From assembly GCA_019312695.1 (NCBI GenBank), contig JAFDCT010000160.1, positions 1-10,908 of the forward strand: DNA of 10,908 nucleotides, given 5' to 3'. Positions 1 to 5,635 of the stretch are shown piece by piece. The DNA comes from Deltaproteobacteria bacterium (GTDB taxonomy: Bacteria; Desulfobacterota; Desulfobulbia; Desulfobulbales; BM004). Numbering within the stretch: the stretch's first letter is position 1; the number at the start of each line of letters is the position of its first letter. The notes beneath the pieces were generated by a model that worked only from the letters and a program-made list of their open reading frames with translations, was not told the origin of the DNA and did no database searches. Position numbers and translations under genes: made by a program.

Positions 1-164
1 TGAAACAACTTGAGGATATTAAGGACCGGGAAAAAGAGATAAAACAATCTCAGGAACTGTACCAGTTTCAGTTAAATGAAATTTCTGCAATTGATCCTCA
101 ACCCGGAGAATTTGACGAATCTGTTCGTGAAGAAACTTTATTGAAAAATGCTGAAAAATTGTTG
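1..164 (+). CDS. recN: RecN DNA-repair ATPase, internal fragment (both ends missing)
   Basis: RecN is an SMC-like ATPase that acts in recombinational repair of double-strand breaks. The frame with codons starting at position 3 reads as charged coiled-coil sequence, then the family-typical stretch ELYQFQLNEISAIDPQPGEF, then LLKNAEKLL. This matches the middle of RecN, where the coiled-coil arm carries a Q-L-x-E-[IL] segment followed by P-x-PGE and an N-A-E-K-L-L-like element. The upstream part (Walker A domain) lies outside the window. The RecN character stops at about position 164. The frame stays open only to a TAA at 282-284, but the residues after the junction are unlike RecN and are the antisense of the glycosyltransferase gene. 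The C-terminal half with Walker B is therefore absent. The family call is from remembered pattern and is fairly secure. Whether the break is biological or an assembly artefact cannot be told from the sequence. Confidence 0.72.
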
Positions 165-542
165 GTCATAGGGAAGCAGGGTATAGGTGCCGCCGATGAT
201 CACTCCTGGACCATTTTCCCTATAAGCTGCCGCAGCTTTTGCAAGGGTGTCTGTCTGCAAAAGACAGTCGCTGTCAATAAATAAAAGAAGTTCTCCGGCA
301 GCGTTCTGCGCCCCAGTGTTCCTTGCCCTGGAGGCGCCGCCATGTTCTGAAAGACGGATGAGTCTGCAGGGATATTTTGCGATAACGGTTATTGAGTCGT
401 CGGATGAACAGTCGTCAATGACGATTATTTCATAGCTGCTGTATTGTGAAGCGAATGCAGCTTCCAGGCAGCGGCCGATGGTTTTTTCGCCGTTGTGATT
501 GGGGACGATAACAGAAATAAAAGGTGCAGCGGGGAGGTTCAA
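138..542 (-). CDS. Family 2 glycosyltransferase, N-terminal domain only (truncated)
   Basis: A GT-A fold family 2 glycosyltransferase, transferring a sugar from a nucleotide-sugar donor to a lipid, glycan or other acceptor. The 134 residues show the family N-terminus ISVIVPNHNGEKTI (9-22), the nucleotide-binding acidic pair in VIDDCSSDDS (41-50), the GGASRARNTG element (68-77) and the DXD-like metal motif FIDSDCLL with D90 and D92. GGTYTLLPYDQQFFSIFQ (117-134) is family-like too, but the protein then stops, whereas full-length members continue for a further acceptor domain and often membrane helices. The start is a TTG at 540-542 preceded by an AGGA-type ribosome site; no in-frame ATG lies nearby. 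The gene lies just downstream of the sulfur operon terminator, with only about 40 bases for a promoter of its own. The 3' end coincides with the recN junction, so the truncation may not be real. The acceptor is unknown. Confidence 0.75.
   Translation of the reverse strand: MNLPAAPFISVIVPNHNGEKTIGRCLEAAFASQYSSYEIIVIDDCSSDDSITVIAKYPCRLIRLSEHGGASRARNTGAQNAAGELLLFIDSDCLLQTDTLAKAAAAYRENGPGVIIGGTYTLLPYDQQFFSIFQ
141..164. other. Shared 24-base junction between recN and the glycosyltransferase
   Basis: These eight codon-aligned triplets read LKNAEKLL on the plus strand, which fits RecN, and QQFFSIFQ on the minus strand, which fits the glycosyltransferase. To the left only the RecN reading is family-like; to the right only the glycosyltransferase reading is. 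The stretch therefore looks like one copy of a short direct repeat at which two convergent genes have been joined, losing both 3' ends. A repeat this short is in the range where short-read assembly graphs collapse, and the window's first base lies only 140 bases away. Confidence 0.5.
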
Positions 543-582
543 TGACTATCCTGGAAAGTTCACGTTACATATGAGACGAAAC

Positions 583-612
583 AAAAAGAGGCCTCACAGA
601 GAGGCCCCTTTT
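583..612 (-). terminator. Rho-independent terminator of the sulfur operon
   Basis: Arms at 584-595 and 601-612 pair as a 12-base stem with one A-C mismatch around a 5-base loop. The core is GAGGCCTC against GAGGCCCC. On the minus strand the hairpin is followed by a run of five T, the expected end for transcripts from the tusA operon, whose last stop codon is at 636-638. The plus strand reads into four T, so the element may be weakly bidirectional. Confidence 0.8.
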
Positions 613-635
613 GCAGTCAAATATAATTTGGTTCC

Positions 636-809
636 TTACCACCAGCAAATAGTCTGGTCTGCTGCCATAACCTTATCTACCAGGGCATCATAATCCGGAC
701 TATCCACATTAAGATCAAAGCTGTCGCTTTCTCTGCCCTCTGAAACAATTTCAACCAGTTTTTTTGTGGTTTCAGAAGGGGCTGAACGATATACATGTAG
801 TATTTTCAT
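636..809 (-). CDS. 57-residue protein, possible minimal DsrH/TusB-like subunit
   Basis: A small gene starting at ATG 807-809 behind AAGGAG with nine bases of spacing. The protein begins MKILHVYRSAPSETTKKLVE, runs through IVSEGRESDSFDL, and ends in ICWW. I do not recognise it with certainty. The pattern M-x-x-LH-x-x-RS-x-P followed by L-x-x-x-x-SEG resembles the start of DsrH/TusB, the subunit that in TusBCD helps relay persulfide sulfur, but at 57 residues it is well short of the usual 90-100. It carries a single cysteine near the C-terminus (C55 in ICWW); whether this is the DsrH cysteine is not established. It is the last gene of the operon, 32 bases after the 101-residue gene and about 25 bases before the terminator. 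A DsrE-, DsrF-, DsrH-like order would match dsrEFH/tusDCB, which is the main support for the assignment. That it is a real gene is well supported; its function is inferred. Confidence 0.72.
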   Translation of the reverse strand: MKILHVYRSAPSETTKKLVEIVSEGRESDSFDLNVDSPDYDALVDKVMAADQTICWW

Positions 810-841
810 AATTTTTGTCTCCTTCTTATCTTGTGTGAACC

Positions 842-1147
842 TTAGTTGCCGTAGGGTACGATAACATCCATATCTCTCATCTTCTGGCCAACCTCTTCCA
901 GAGTGATAGCAGTTAAGCCGTTGGTATCGACATTGGCCTGCTCAGTCGTATAGGCTTCCCCTTCCATGTCACGGATCCACTCAACATTTTCCGCGTTGTA
1001 GTCGTCAAATTTAGCCAATGTATGGTTCATGACTACAGCATATGAGTAATGGTTGGCAACGGAAAGCCCCAAGGTTGAGCGCAGGGCATCCAAGGTGTTT
1101 TTTTCATCATCACTTTTATCTATCAGAAACATTACTTTTTTTGGCAT
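842..1147 (-). CDS. DsrF/TusC-like small sulfur-relay protein
   Basis: A 101-residue soluble protein of the DsrE/F superfamily size. It opens with the beta-strand KKVMFLID (3-10), then TLDALRSTLGLSVANHYSYAVV (18-39), which follows the LDALL-x-TSAL-x-x-DLAVFF pattern of TusC/DsrF. It ends LEEVGQKMRDMDVIVPYGN (83-101), comparable to the L-x-x-x-L-x-x-x-D-V-I-L end of TusC. No cysteine is present, so it would be a structural or partner subunit rather than a sulfur carrier; TusC is likewise not the catalytic subunit of TusBCD. A purine-rich GAGGGGGT ribosome site precedes the ATG, and only 13 bases separate it from the upstream DsrE-like gene. The middle (NAENVEWIRDMEGEAYTTEQ, 51-70) has no match I recognise. 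Superfamily membership is likely; the exact subfamily is inference from remembered sequences and gene order. Confidence 0.75.
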   Translation of the reverse strand: MPKKVMFLIDKSDDEKNTLDALRSTLGLSVANHYSYAVVMNHTLAKFDDYNAENVEWIRDMEGEAYTTEQANVDTNGLTAITLEEVGQKMRDMDVIVPYGN

Positions 1148-1160
1148 GATTTACCCCCTC

Positions 1161-1475
1161 TTACAGAGTCAAATATTTTTCACAGTCATCAATGATATAT
1201 CCGTGCTTGGCCTGGGTAGACATCTCCTTTTCGCTAAGACCTTCAGGGATGTCACTTTCCGGGTCGTATCCCATCTTTTTATAGCTGTCGGCACAGATGG
1301 CTACCTAGTCAGCAATTTTGAACAGCTCGGTAAATTGCGGATCTTTGGCAAGTAACGTTCCTTTCCAGGTGAAAAAAACTTTGACCGAAGCCCCTTTGGC
1401 CTTGGCTGCCTTTGTAACCCCCATGACGTGCGCCATGTTATTAGGGCTCGTTACAAAAATTCCTAAATTTGCCAT
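1161..1475 (-). CDS. DsrE/TusD-like sulfur-relay protein interrupted by an in-frame UAG codon
   Basis: DsrE-family proteins carry sulfur as a cysteine persulfide between TusA-like partners. The gene starts at ATG 1473-1475 behind a strong AGGAGGT site. It reads MANLGIFVTSP (1-11), KGASVKVFFTWKGTLLAKDP (27-46, the strand-loop pattern VFF-x-x-x-G of TusD) and FTELFKIAD (48-56). Codon 57 is TAG (1305-1307). The same frame then continues VAICADSYKKMGY (58-70) and ends YLTL at residue 104 before TAA. C61 occupies the place of the TusD/DsrE active cysteine (family pattern I-C-V-x-x-x-x-R-R-G). Termination at codon 57 would remove it, leaving a useless fragment. Length, frame and family character are intact on both sides, so the gene is otherwise undamaged. 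The UAG may be read as pyrrolysine, may be a base-calling error, or may be a recent nonsense mutation. Neighbours are tusA upstream and the DsrF-like gene 13 bases downstream. Confidence 0.72.
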
Positions 1476-1498
1476 GTTTACCTCCTAAACTGAAATTG

Positions 1499-1532
1499 TG
1501 TTACACTTTTTATGAGCAGGGAAAGTGCAACA
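1499..1532. repeat. 11-base inverted repeat between tusA and the DsrE-like gene
   Basis: TGTTACACTTT at 1499-1509 and AAAGTGCAACA at 1522-1532 form a hairpin of 11 pairs, one of them a G-U wobble in the minus-strand RNA, around a 12-base loop. No T-run follows on the minus strand, so it is not a classic terminator. In the operon transcript it would sit between the tusA stop and the strong ribosome site of the next gene. There it could stabilise or process the message, or act in DNA as an operator-like palindrome. Function is not shown. Confidence 0.5.
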
Positions 1533-1550
1533 GTTAATGTTTATTTTCAT

Positions 1551-1787
1551 CTACCCTTTTTTGATATAAAACTTGAAATAATTTGTTTCCTCTTTAACCC
1601 CCATAAAGGTGTGCCCGACACGTTCACACCAGCCGGGAAGGTCAATTTTGGAACCCTCGTCAGTACCAAGTATTTCCAGAACCTGACCGCTTTCCAGCGT
1701 CGCAATGGCTTTTTTTGCTTTCAACAAAGGCATGGGGCAGTCCAGGCCTTTTGCATCAAGGGTTTTGGCAACCTTTATGGTATCCAT
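1551..1787 (-). CDS. tusA: TusA-family sulfur carrier protein
   Basis: TusA is a small cytoplasmic protein that accepts sulfur on a conserved cysteine and hands it to partners in thiouridine synthesis, cofactor synthesis or, in sulfur bacteria, dissimilatory sulfur metabolism. The 78-residue product has the family signature LDAKGLDCPMPLLKAKKAI (10-28), with the acceptor C17 in a CPxP motif, then the beta-strand VLEILGTD (36-43) and a second cysteine C54 in DLPGWCERVGH (49-59). I chose ATG 1785-1787 because GGGAGA lies nine bases upstream. A TTG seven codons earlier has no ribosome site and would add residues the family lacks. The stop is TAG. It leads the minus-strand operon with DsrE-, DsrF- and possibly DsrH-like genes, which points to sulfur relay rather than tRNA modification alone. 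The TusA family contains sub-groups I cannot separate by eye. Confidence 0.9.
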   Translation of the reverse strand: MDTIKVAKTLDAKGLDCPMPLLKAKKAIATLESGQVLEILGTDEGSKIDLPGWCERVGHTFMGVKEETNYFKFYIKKG

Positions 1788-2098
1788 CTTAACAATTCTC
1801 CCGTTCAAAAAAATGAGAACCGGGACAGCTTCTTACCTGGAAGTATTTCACTTCATGAGAGGCTTTACCAAAAGCAAGGGGATTTTGCTCCACATTGTGG
1901 TAACCGCCGCTTACTTTAAAGGATGAATAAGACTAGTTACCATAAACAAAAAAGAAAACCCACAAAAAATGAGCCATAATTCATTTTTTATTACTTCCGG
2001 TCTATTACTTTGTCAAGTTTCTGGGAAGAAGGGTTTTTTGCTTGCAGACATGAACCGAAAAATGCTCTTTTGGGAAGAATTACCATAGAGGGTTTGCG
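1788..2098. other. Divergent intergenic region between tusA (-) and ygfA (+)
   Basis: This 311-base AT-rich gap must hold the start signals for both divergent operons. A perfect 9-base inverted repeat, AAAAAATGA at 1964-1972 and TCATTTTTT at 1981-1989 with an 8-base loop, sits near the centre. It gives T-runs on both strands and could be a weak bidirectional terminator or a protein-binding palindrome. I found no convincing -35/-10 pair or -24/-12 element on either strand. A minus-strand frame of about 45 codons without ATG runs up to tusA but has no ribosome site or recognisable sequence. No 6S RNA-like long hairpin was seen, although that RNA is often encoded upstream of ygfA. Confidence 0.5.
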
Positions 2099-2683
2099 AT
2101 GGATGAAAGTCGGCATGATTTACGAAAAAGAATACTGGGCGCACGTGACAGGCTGAGCGATAATGACAGACATGAGAAAAGTGTCTCTGTCATGAACAAT
2201 TTTTTGGGCTTACCGGAATTGCAGCAATGGACGACCCTGTTCATGTATGTGAATTTTCGCAGTGAAGTTGAAACGGTGGAATTGATCAGGGGACTCCTCA
2301 GGCAACAAGGGATGCGTGTTGCGGTACCCCTGGTTGATGCTTCTGCAGTAAGCATGATACCGCTGCTGATAGAAGATCCGGAAAAAGACCTTGCTCCAGG
2401 ATATTATAACATACCCGAACCCGACCCGCGTAAATCTCTGCGCCTGAAGGCAATCGAGATCGATGCGGCTATCATTCCCGGCAGCGTTTTTGATATCCAT
2501 GGCGGGCGCCTTGGTTATGGGGGTGGGTATTATGACAGGTTTCTGGTAAACGATGCCCCTCAGGCCAGACGTATCGGCTTTGCCTTTGAATTGCAGCTTG
2601 TTGATAAGGTGCCGCTTGAGCCCCATGATCAACCCCTGGATATACTGATAACCGAAAAAAGGATCGTGAACATTTCCCGCTGA
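2099..2683 (+). CDS. ygfA: 5-formyltetrahydrofolate cyclo-ligase (MTHFS)
   Basis: Converts 5-formyl-THF to 5,10-methenyl-THF with ATP, recovering folinate into the one-carbon pool in the cytoplasm. The 194 residues match the family in length and layout. A basic N-terminal helix DLRKRILGARDRLS (7-20) contributes to nucleotide and substrate binding, FMYVNFRSEVET (48-59) corresponds to the family Y-x-S-x-x-x-E-V-x-T strand, and GYYNIPEP (101-108) follows. The C-terminal signature is IIPGSVFDIHGGRLGYGGGYYDRFL (125-149), and HDQPLDILITE (176-186) closes the domain. The ATG is preceded by GAGGG six bases upstream. It is the first gene of the plus-strand run, with 14 bases to the deacetylase-family gene that follows. 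All core motifs are intact. The symbol follows E. coli usage. Confidence 0.93.
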   Translation: MDESRHDLRKRILGARDRLSDNDRHEKSVSVMNNFLGLPELQQWTTLFMYVNFRSEVETVELIRGLLRQQGMRVAVPLVDASAVSMIPLLIEDPEKDLAPGYYNIPEPDPRKSLRLKAIEIDAAIIPGSVFDIHGGRLGYGGGYYDRFLVNDAPQARRIGFAFELQLVDKVPLEPHDQPLDILITEKRIVNISR

Positions 2684-2697
2684 AAAGGAGTTCTCTC

Positions 2698-3753
2698 ATG
2701 CGCAAAACACTCATTCTCAAAAATGATCTGTTCCTGGAACATATCCCCGACTTTAATCATGTTGAATCCCCGGAGCGTCTGCGCGTAATCTATGAACAGC
2801 TTGAGCAGTCGCCGTTGAATGAAATTTTCACATATCCCGATTTTGAAGCTGCCCCGGTGGAAGCTTTAGAACTCAACCACACCAAGGAGCATGTAATGCG
2901 TGTGGCCGGTACAGCTGGCAAGACCTTCAGCAGCCTGGATCCGGATACCCAAACATCGGCAAGTTCATATGATGCAGCCTGTCTTGCCGCTGGAGCAGTG
3001 ACGGGAGGCATGGAGATGATAGTGCGTGGTGAGGCTGACAACGGATTTGCCCTGGTGCGGCCGCCCGGTCATCATGCCGAGACGGACCGGGCCATGGGGT
3101 TTTGCCTTTTTAACAATGTTGCGATCGGGGCCCGTTTTGGTTTGCAGAGTCTGGGTTTGGAGCGCATTGCCATCATCGACTGGGACCTGCACCATGGTAA
3201 CGGCACCCAGAACAGTTTTTATACCTCGAAGGATGTCCTTTATTTTTCCACTCATGCCTACCCTTATTATCCAGGGTCAGGCAGCCTTGGGGAAATTGGG
3301 GCCGGCGAAGGAGAGGGTTATACAATAAATGTGCCCTTGTCCGGAGGTCATGATGACCGGGCCTTTGCTAAAATATTTCAGGAAATCATTCTACCCGTAA
3401 CCAGGGAGTATCGTCCTGATTTTATTATTATTTCAGCAGGATTTGATACATATTTCGCTGATCCACTTGGCACCATGGCTGTAACCGAGCAGGGTTTTGC
3501 CTGCATGACAAAACAGGTCGTTGACCTTGCCGCAGAGATCTGTCAGGGTCGGCTCCTGGTTGCCCTGGAGGGGGGCTATAACCTGCGCGGTTTGCGTGAC
3601 GGGGTTCTTGGTGTTCTGGCAGAGCTTTCCGGCAATCCTACATGCCCCGGCAAGGTGGATGAGTCTGCATTACAGACAATAATTGAGTCTGAGAAAGAAG
3701 TTCCTGTTATTGAACAGGTGAGAAATATTGCAAAAAGATACTGGAGTTTGTAA
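2698..3753 (+). CDS. Class II histone deacetylase-family amidohydrolase
   Basis: A Zn-dependent deacetylase of the arginase/deacetylase fold; bacterial members remove acetyl groups from polyamines, acetoin-related molecules or protein lysines. At 351 residues it has the usual single-domain length. Motifs in order are HVESPERL (21-28), VRPPGHHAE with the catalytic pair H125-H126, GFCLFNNVAI (134-143), DWDLHHGNGTQ with zinc ligands D163 and H165, STHAYPYYPGSG (184-195), SAGFD with the third ligand D250, and LEGGYN with the transition-state tyrosine Y294. Because Y294 is kept, an active enzyme is expected, unlike class IIa forms where this residue is His. AAGGAG sits seven bases before the ATG, and the gene follows ygfA by 14 bases, so the two are surely co-transcribed. 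The substrate cannot be read from the sequence; acetylpolyamine or acetyl-lysine are the usual candidates. It has no signal peptide, so it is cytoplasmic. Confidence 0.93.
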   Translation: MRKTLILKNDLFLEHIPDFNHVESPERLRVIYEQLEQSPLNEIFTYPDFEAAPVEALELNHTKEHVMRVAGTAGKTFSSLDPDTQTSASSYDAACLAAGAVTGGMEMIVRGEADNGFALVRPPGHHAETDRAMGFCLFNNVAIGARFGLQSLGLERIAIIDWDLHHGNGTQNSFYTSKDVLYFSTHAYPYYPGSGSLGEIGAGEGEGYTINVPLSGGHDDRAFAKIFQEIILPVTREYRPDFIIISAGFDTYFADPLGTMAVTEQGFACMTKQVVDLAAEICQGRLLVALEGGYNLRGLRDGVLGVLAELSGNPTCPGKVDESALQTIIESEKEVPVIEQVRNIAKRYWSL

Positions 3754-3812
3754 ATATACCAGTTTTGTTTTGTATCCTTTATTTTCATCATGGAGAGCCA
3801 AGAGGATTTAGC

Positions 3813-4097
3813 ATGAAAATTACAGCCCAGGAAGTTTCCCATGTCGCCAAACTGGCCCGCCTGCACATGTCTCAGCAAGAAATTGAAGCTATGACGAAAC
3901 AGCTTGATGACATTCTTACCTATGTGGCCAAGCTCAACGAGCTTGATACCGAAGGTATTATGCCGACGACCCACGCCATTTCCATTGTAAATGCCTTTCG
4001 TGAAGATGAGGTTAAGCCATCGCTGGAGCGGGGAAAAACCCTGGCTAACGCCCCCCGGCAGAATGATGAATCTTTTGTGGTGCCAAAGGTAATTTAA
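3813..4097 (+). CDS. gatC: Asp/Glu-tRNA amidotransferase subunit C
   Basis: GatC is the small scaffold of GatCAB, which converts Glu-tRNA(Gln) and/or Asp-tRNA(Asn) to the amidated forms. The 94 residues show the family pattern: ITAQEVSHVAKLARLHMSQQE (3-23), a helix LDDILTYVAKLNELDTEGIMP (31-51), THAISIVNAFREDEV (53-67) and the C-terminal ESFVVPKVI. The ATG at 3813 is chosen because AGAGGA lies six bases upstream and the product then has the normal length; the upstream TTG at 3765 would add 16 non-family residues. It sits 59 bases after the deacetylase gene and 55 bases before gatA. gatB is not in the window, so the third subunit must be encoded elsewhere. Confidence 0.95.
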   Translation: MKITAQEVSHVAKLARLHMSQQEIEAMTKQLDDILTYVAKLNELDTEGIMPTTHAISIVNAFREDEVKPSLERGKTLANAPRQNDESFVVPKVI

Positions 4098-4107
4098 TTT
4101 ATATTCT

Positions 4108-4130
4108 GTGAGCAGAGTTTGCTGACTCAC
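4108..4130 (+). repeat. Small hairpin in the gatC-gatA gap
   Basis: GTGAG and CTCAC pair, extended inward by CAG/CTG past one bulged A, around a 6-base loop. It is followed by an A-rich stretch, not a T-run, so it should not stop transcription between gatC and gatA. It could modulate gatA translation, whose own ribosome site (AGGA, three bases from ATG) is close-spaced. The repeat is short and may be chance. Confidence 0.3.
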
Positions 4131-4152
4131 TCCAAAAAAATAAACAGGAACA

Positions 4153-5613
4153 ATGTCACTCCACAAACTAACCATACATGAGCTGCAGCAAATGCTTGCC
4201 GCCCGCAAGATTTCGGCTGTTGAGCTGACCAGGGACGTGCTGGACCGTATAGAAAAGGTCGAGGACAAGGTAAAGGCCTATATCACCCTGGACCCCGAAG
4301 GAGCTCTCAAGCAGGCTGAAGAAGCCGACAGGGAAATCAAAGAGGGGAAAGGGGGAGCGTTGAGCGGCATTCCCGTATCCATAAAGGATGTGCTCTGCAC
4401 TGAAAACATGCGCACAACCTGCGGCTCCCGAATACTTGAAAATTTCGTGCCGCCATATGATGCCACTGCCGTTGTAAAAATGAAAAAGGCCGGTGCGGTT
4501 CTCCTGGGCAAGGTGTCAATGGACGAATTTGCTATGGGATCAACATCGGAAAACTGTGCCTTCGGACCGCCGCGAAATCCCTGGAATACAGATTATATAT
4601 GTGGCGGCTCCAGCGGCGGCTCAGCAGCCTCGGTTGCTGCTGATGAGTGTATTGCTTCCCTGGGCACAGACACCGGCGGCTCCATCCGTCAACCGGCTTC
4701 CCATTGCGGGGTTGTCGGCTTGAAGCCAACCTATGGCCGGGTATCCCGTTACGGGTTGGTGGCATTTGCCTCTTCTCTGGACCAGATAGGTCCCCTCACC
4801 AAGGATATTACGGACTGTGCCCTGTTGATGAATGTTATCAGCGGCTATGATCCGAAAGATTCCACCTCTGTTCAACAAAGCGTTCCAGACTTCCGTCAGG
4901 CCCTGACACAAGGTCTACAGGGCATGAAGATCGGCATTCCCAGGGAGTATTTTATCAAGGGGCTGGATCCGGAGGTTGAAAAAGCAGCGCAGAACTCCAT
5001 AAAAATCCTGCGTGAGGCGGGTGCCGAGATTGTTGAGGTGTCCCTGCCACATACCGATTATTGTGTTGCCGTCTATTACCTGGTGGCCCCGGCTGAAGCA
5101 AGTTCCAACCTTGCACGCTACGATGGCGTTAGATACGGTTTCCGCGACAGGAACAGCGACACCCTTCTGGAAATGTATAATAACAGCCGGTCACAGGGTT
5201 TTGGCGCCGAGGTGAAACGGCGCATCATTATCGGGACTTATGCCCTGTCATCAGGATACTATGATGCCTATTACAAAAAGGCCTCACAGGTCAGGACCAT
5301 GATCACCGCAGATTTTAAAAAGGTCTTCGAAGTCTGCGATGTCCTGGCATCGCCTGTAACCCCTACACCTGCCTGGAAACTGGGTGAAAAGATAAATGAT
5401 CCGCTGAGCATGTATCTCTCAGACATATTGACCATATCCGCCAACCTGGCAGGTATACCGGGCATTTCCGTACCCTGCGGCTTCAGTGCGAAGGGTCTGC
5501 CCATCGGTCTCCAGATCCAAGGGGCTCACTTTCAGGAGGAGAAGCTGCTGCGCGCAGCCTATAACCTGGAACAGGGCCTGAATATTTACCATATGCGGAC
5601 TGAAAATCTATAA
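4153..5613 (+). CDS. gatA: Glutamyl-tRNA(Gln)/aspartyl-tRNA(Asn) amidotransferase subunit A
   Basis: GatA is the amidase-signature subunit that hydrolyses glutamine and channels ammonia to GatB. Its 486 residues match the family length. The catalytic Ser-cisSer-Lys triad is visible: K78 in [11 protein letters not shown] (73-83), the glycine/serine loop [12 protein letters not shown] (150-161) with S153, and nucleophile S177 in [13 protein letters not shown] (170-182). [24 protein letters not shown] (191-214) is the conserved substrate-pocket stretch, and the C-terminal ISVPCGF and LPIGLQIQG elements are present. The start ATG has AGGA only three bases upstream, a tight spacing, but the protein begins at the normal family position ([14 protein letters not shown]). 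hisC follows 22 bases after the stop. It acts in the cytoplasm with GatC from the preceding gene. Confidence 0.97.
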   Translation: MSLHKLTIHELQQMLAARKISAVELTRDVLDRIEKVEDKVKAYITLDPEGALKQAEEADREIKEGKGGALSGIPVSIKDVLCTENMRTTCGSRILENFVPPYDATAVVKMKKAGAVLLGKVSMDEFAMGSTSENCAFGPPRNPWNTDYICGGSSGGSAASVAADECIASLGTDTGGSIRQPASHCGVVGLKPTYGRVSRYGLVAFASSLDQIGPLTKDITDCALLMNVISGYDPKDSTSVQQSVPDFRQALTQGLQGMKIGIPREYFIKGLDPEVEKAAQNSIKILREAGAEIVEVSLPHTDYCVAVYYLVAPAEASSNLARYDGVRYGFRDRNSDTLLEMYNNSRSQGFGAEVKRRIIIGTYALSSGYYDAYYKKASQVRTMITADFKKVFEVCDVLASPVTPTPAWKLGEKINDPLSMYLSDILTISANLAGIPGISVPCGFSAKGLPIGLQIQGAHFQEEKLLRAAYNLEQGLNIYHMRTENL

Positions 5614-5635
5614 TCAAGCACAACAAGGAGTCTCT

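Noticed and set aside
1488..1550. 21-codon ORF beginning with ATG just after the tusA stop
   Set aside because: No ribosome site, and it contains the inverted repeat. Kept only as part of the UAG-linked frame observation, not as a gene.
1788..1808. Longer TusA starting at TTG 1806-1808
   Set aside because: It lacks a ribosome site, while GGGAGA is well placed for the ATG at 1785-1787, which also gives the normal family start.
1512..1919. Plus-strand open frame of 135 codons across tusA
   Set aside because: It is antisense to tusA, whose CPxP motif and ribosome site are clear, and its translation has no recognisable family.
1788..1928. About 45 open codons on the minus strand upstream of tusA
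   Set aside because: Only a GTG could start it, with no ribosome site, and the translation matches nothing I know.
1964..1989. AAAAAATGA/TCATTTTTT palindrome as a firm terminator
   Set aside because: The stem is almost all A-T and no gene ends before it on either strand, so it is only mentioned in the intergenic entry.
1900..2098. Possible 6S RNA upstream of ygfA
   Set aside because: This RNA is often found there, but I see no long rod-like pairing with a central bubble; a covariance-model search would decide.
3576..4268. Minus-strand open frame of 230 codons
   Set aside because: It lies across the end of the deacetylase gene, all of gatC and the start of gatA, all with strong family motifs on the plus strand.
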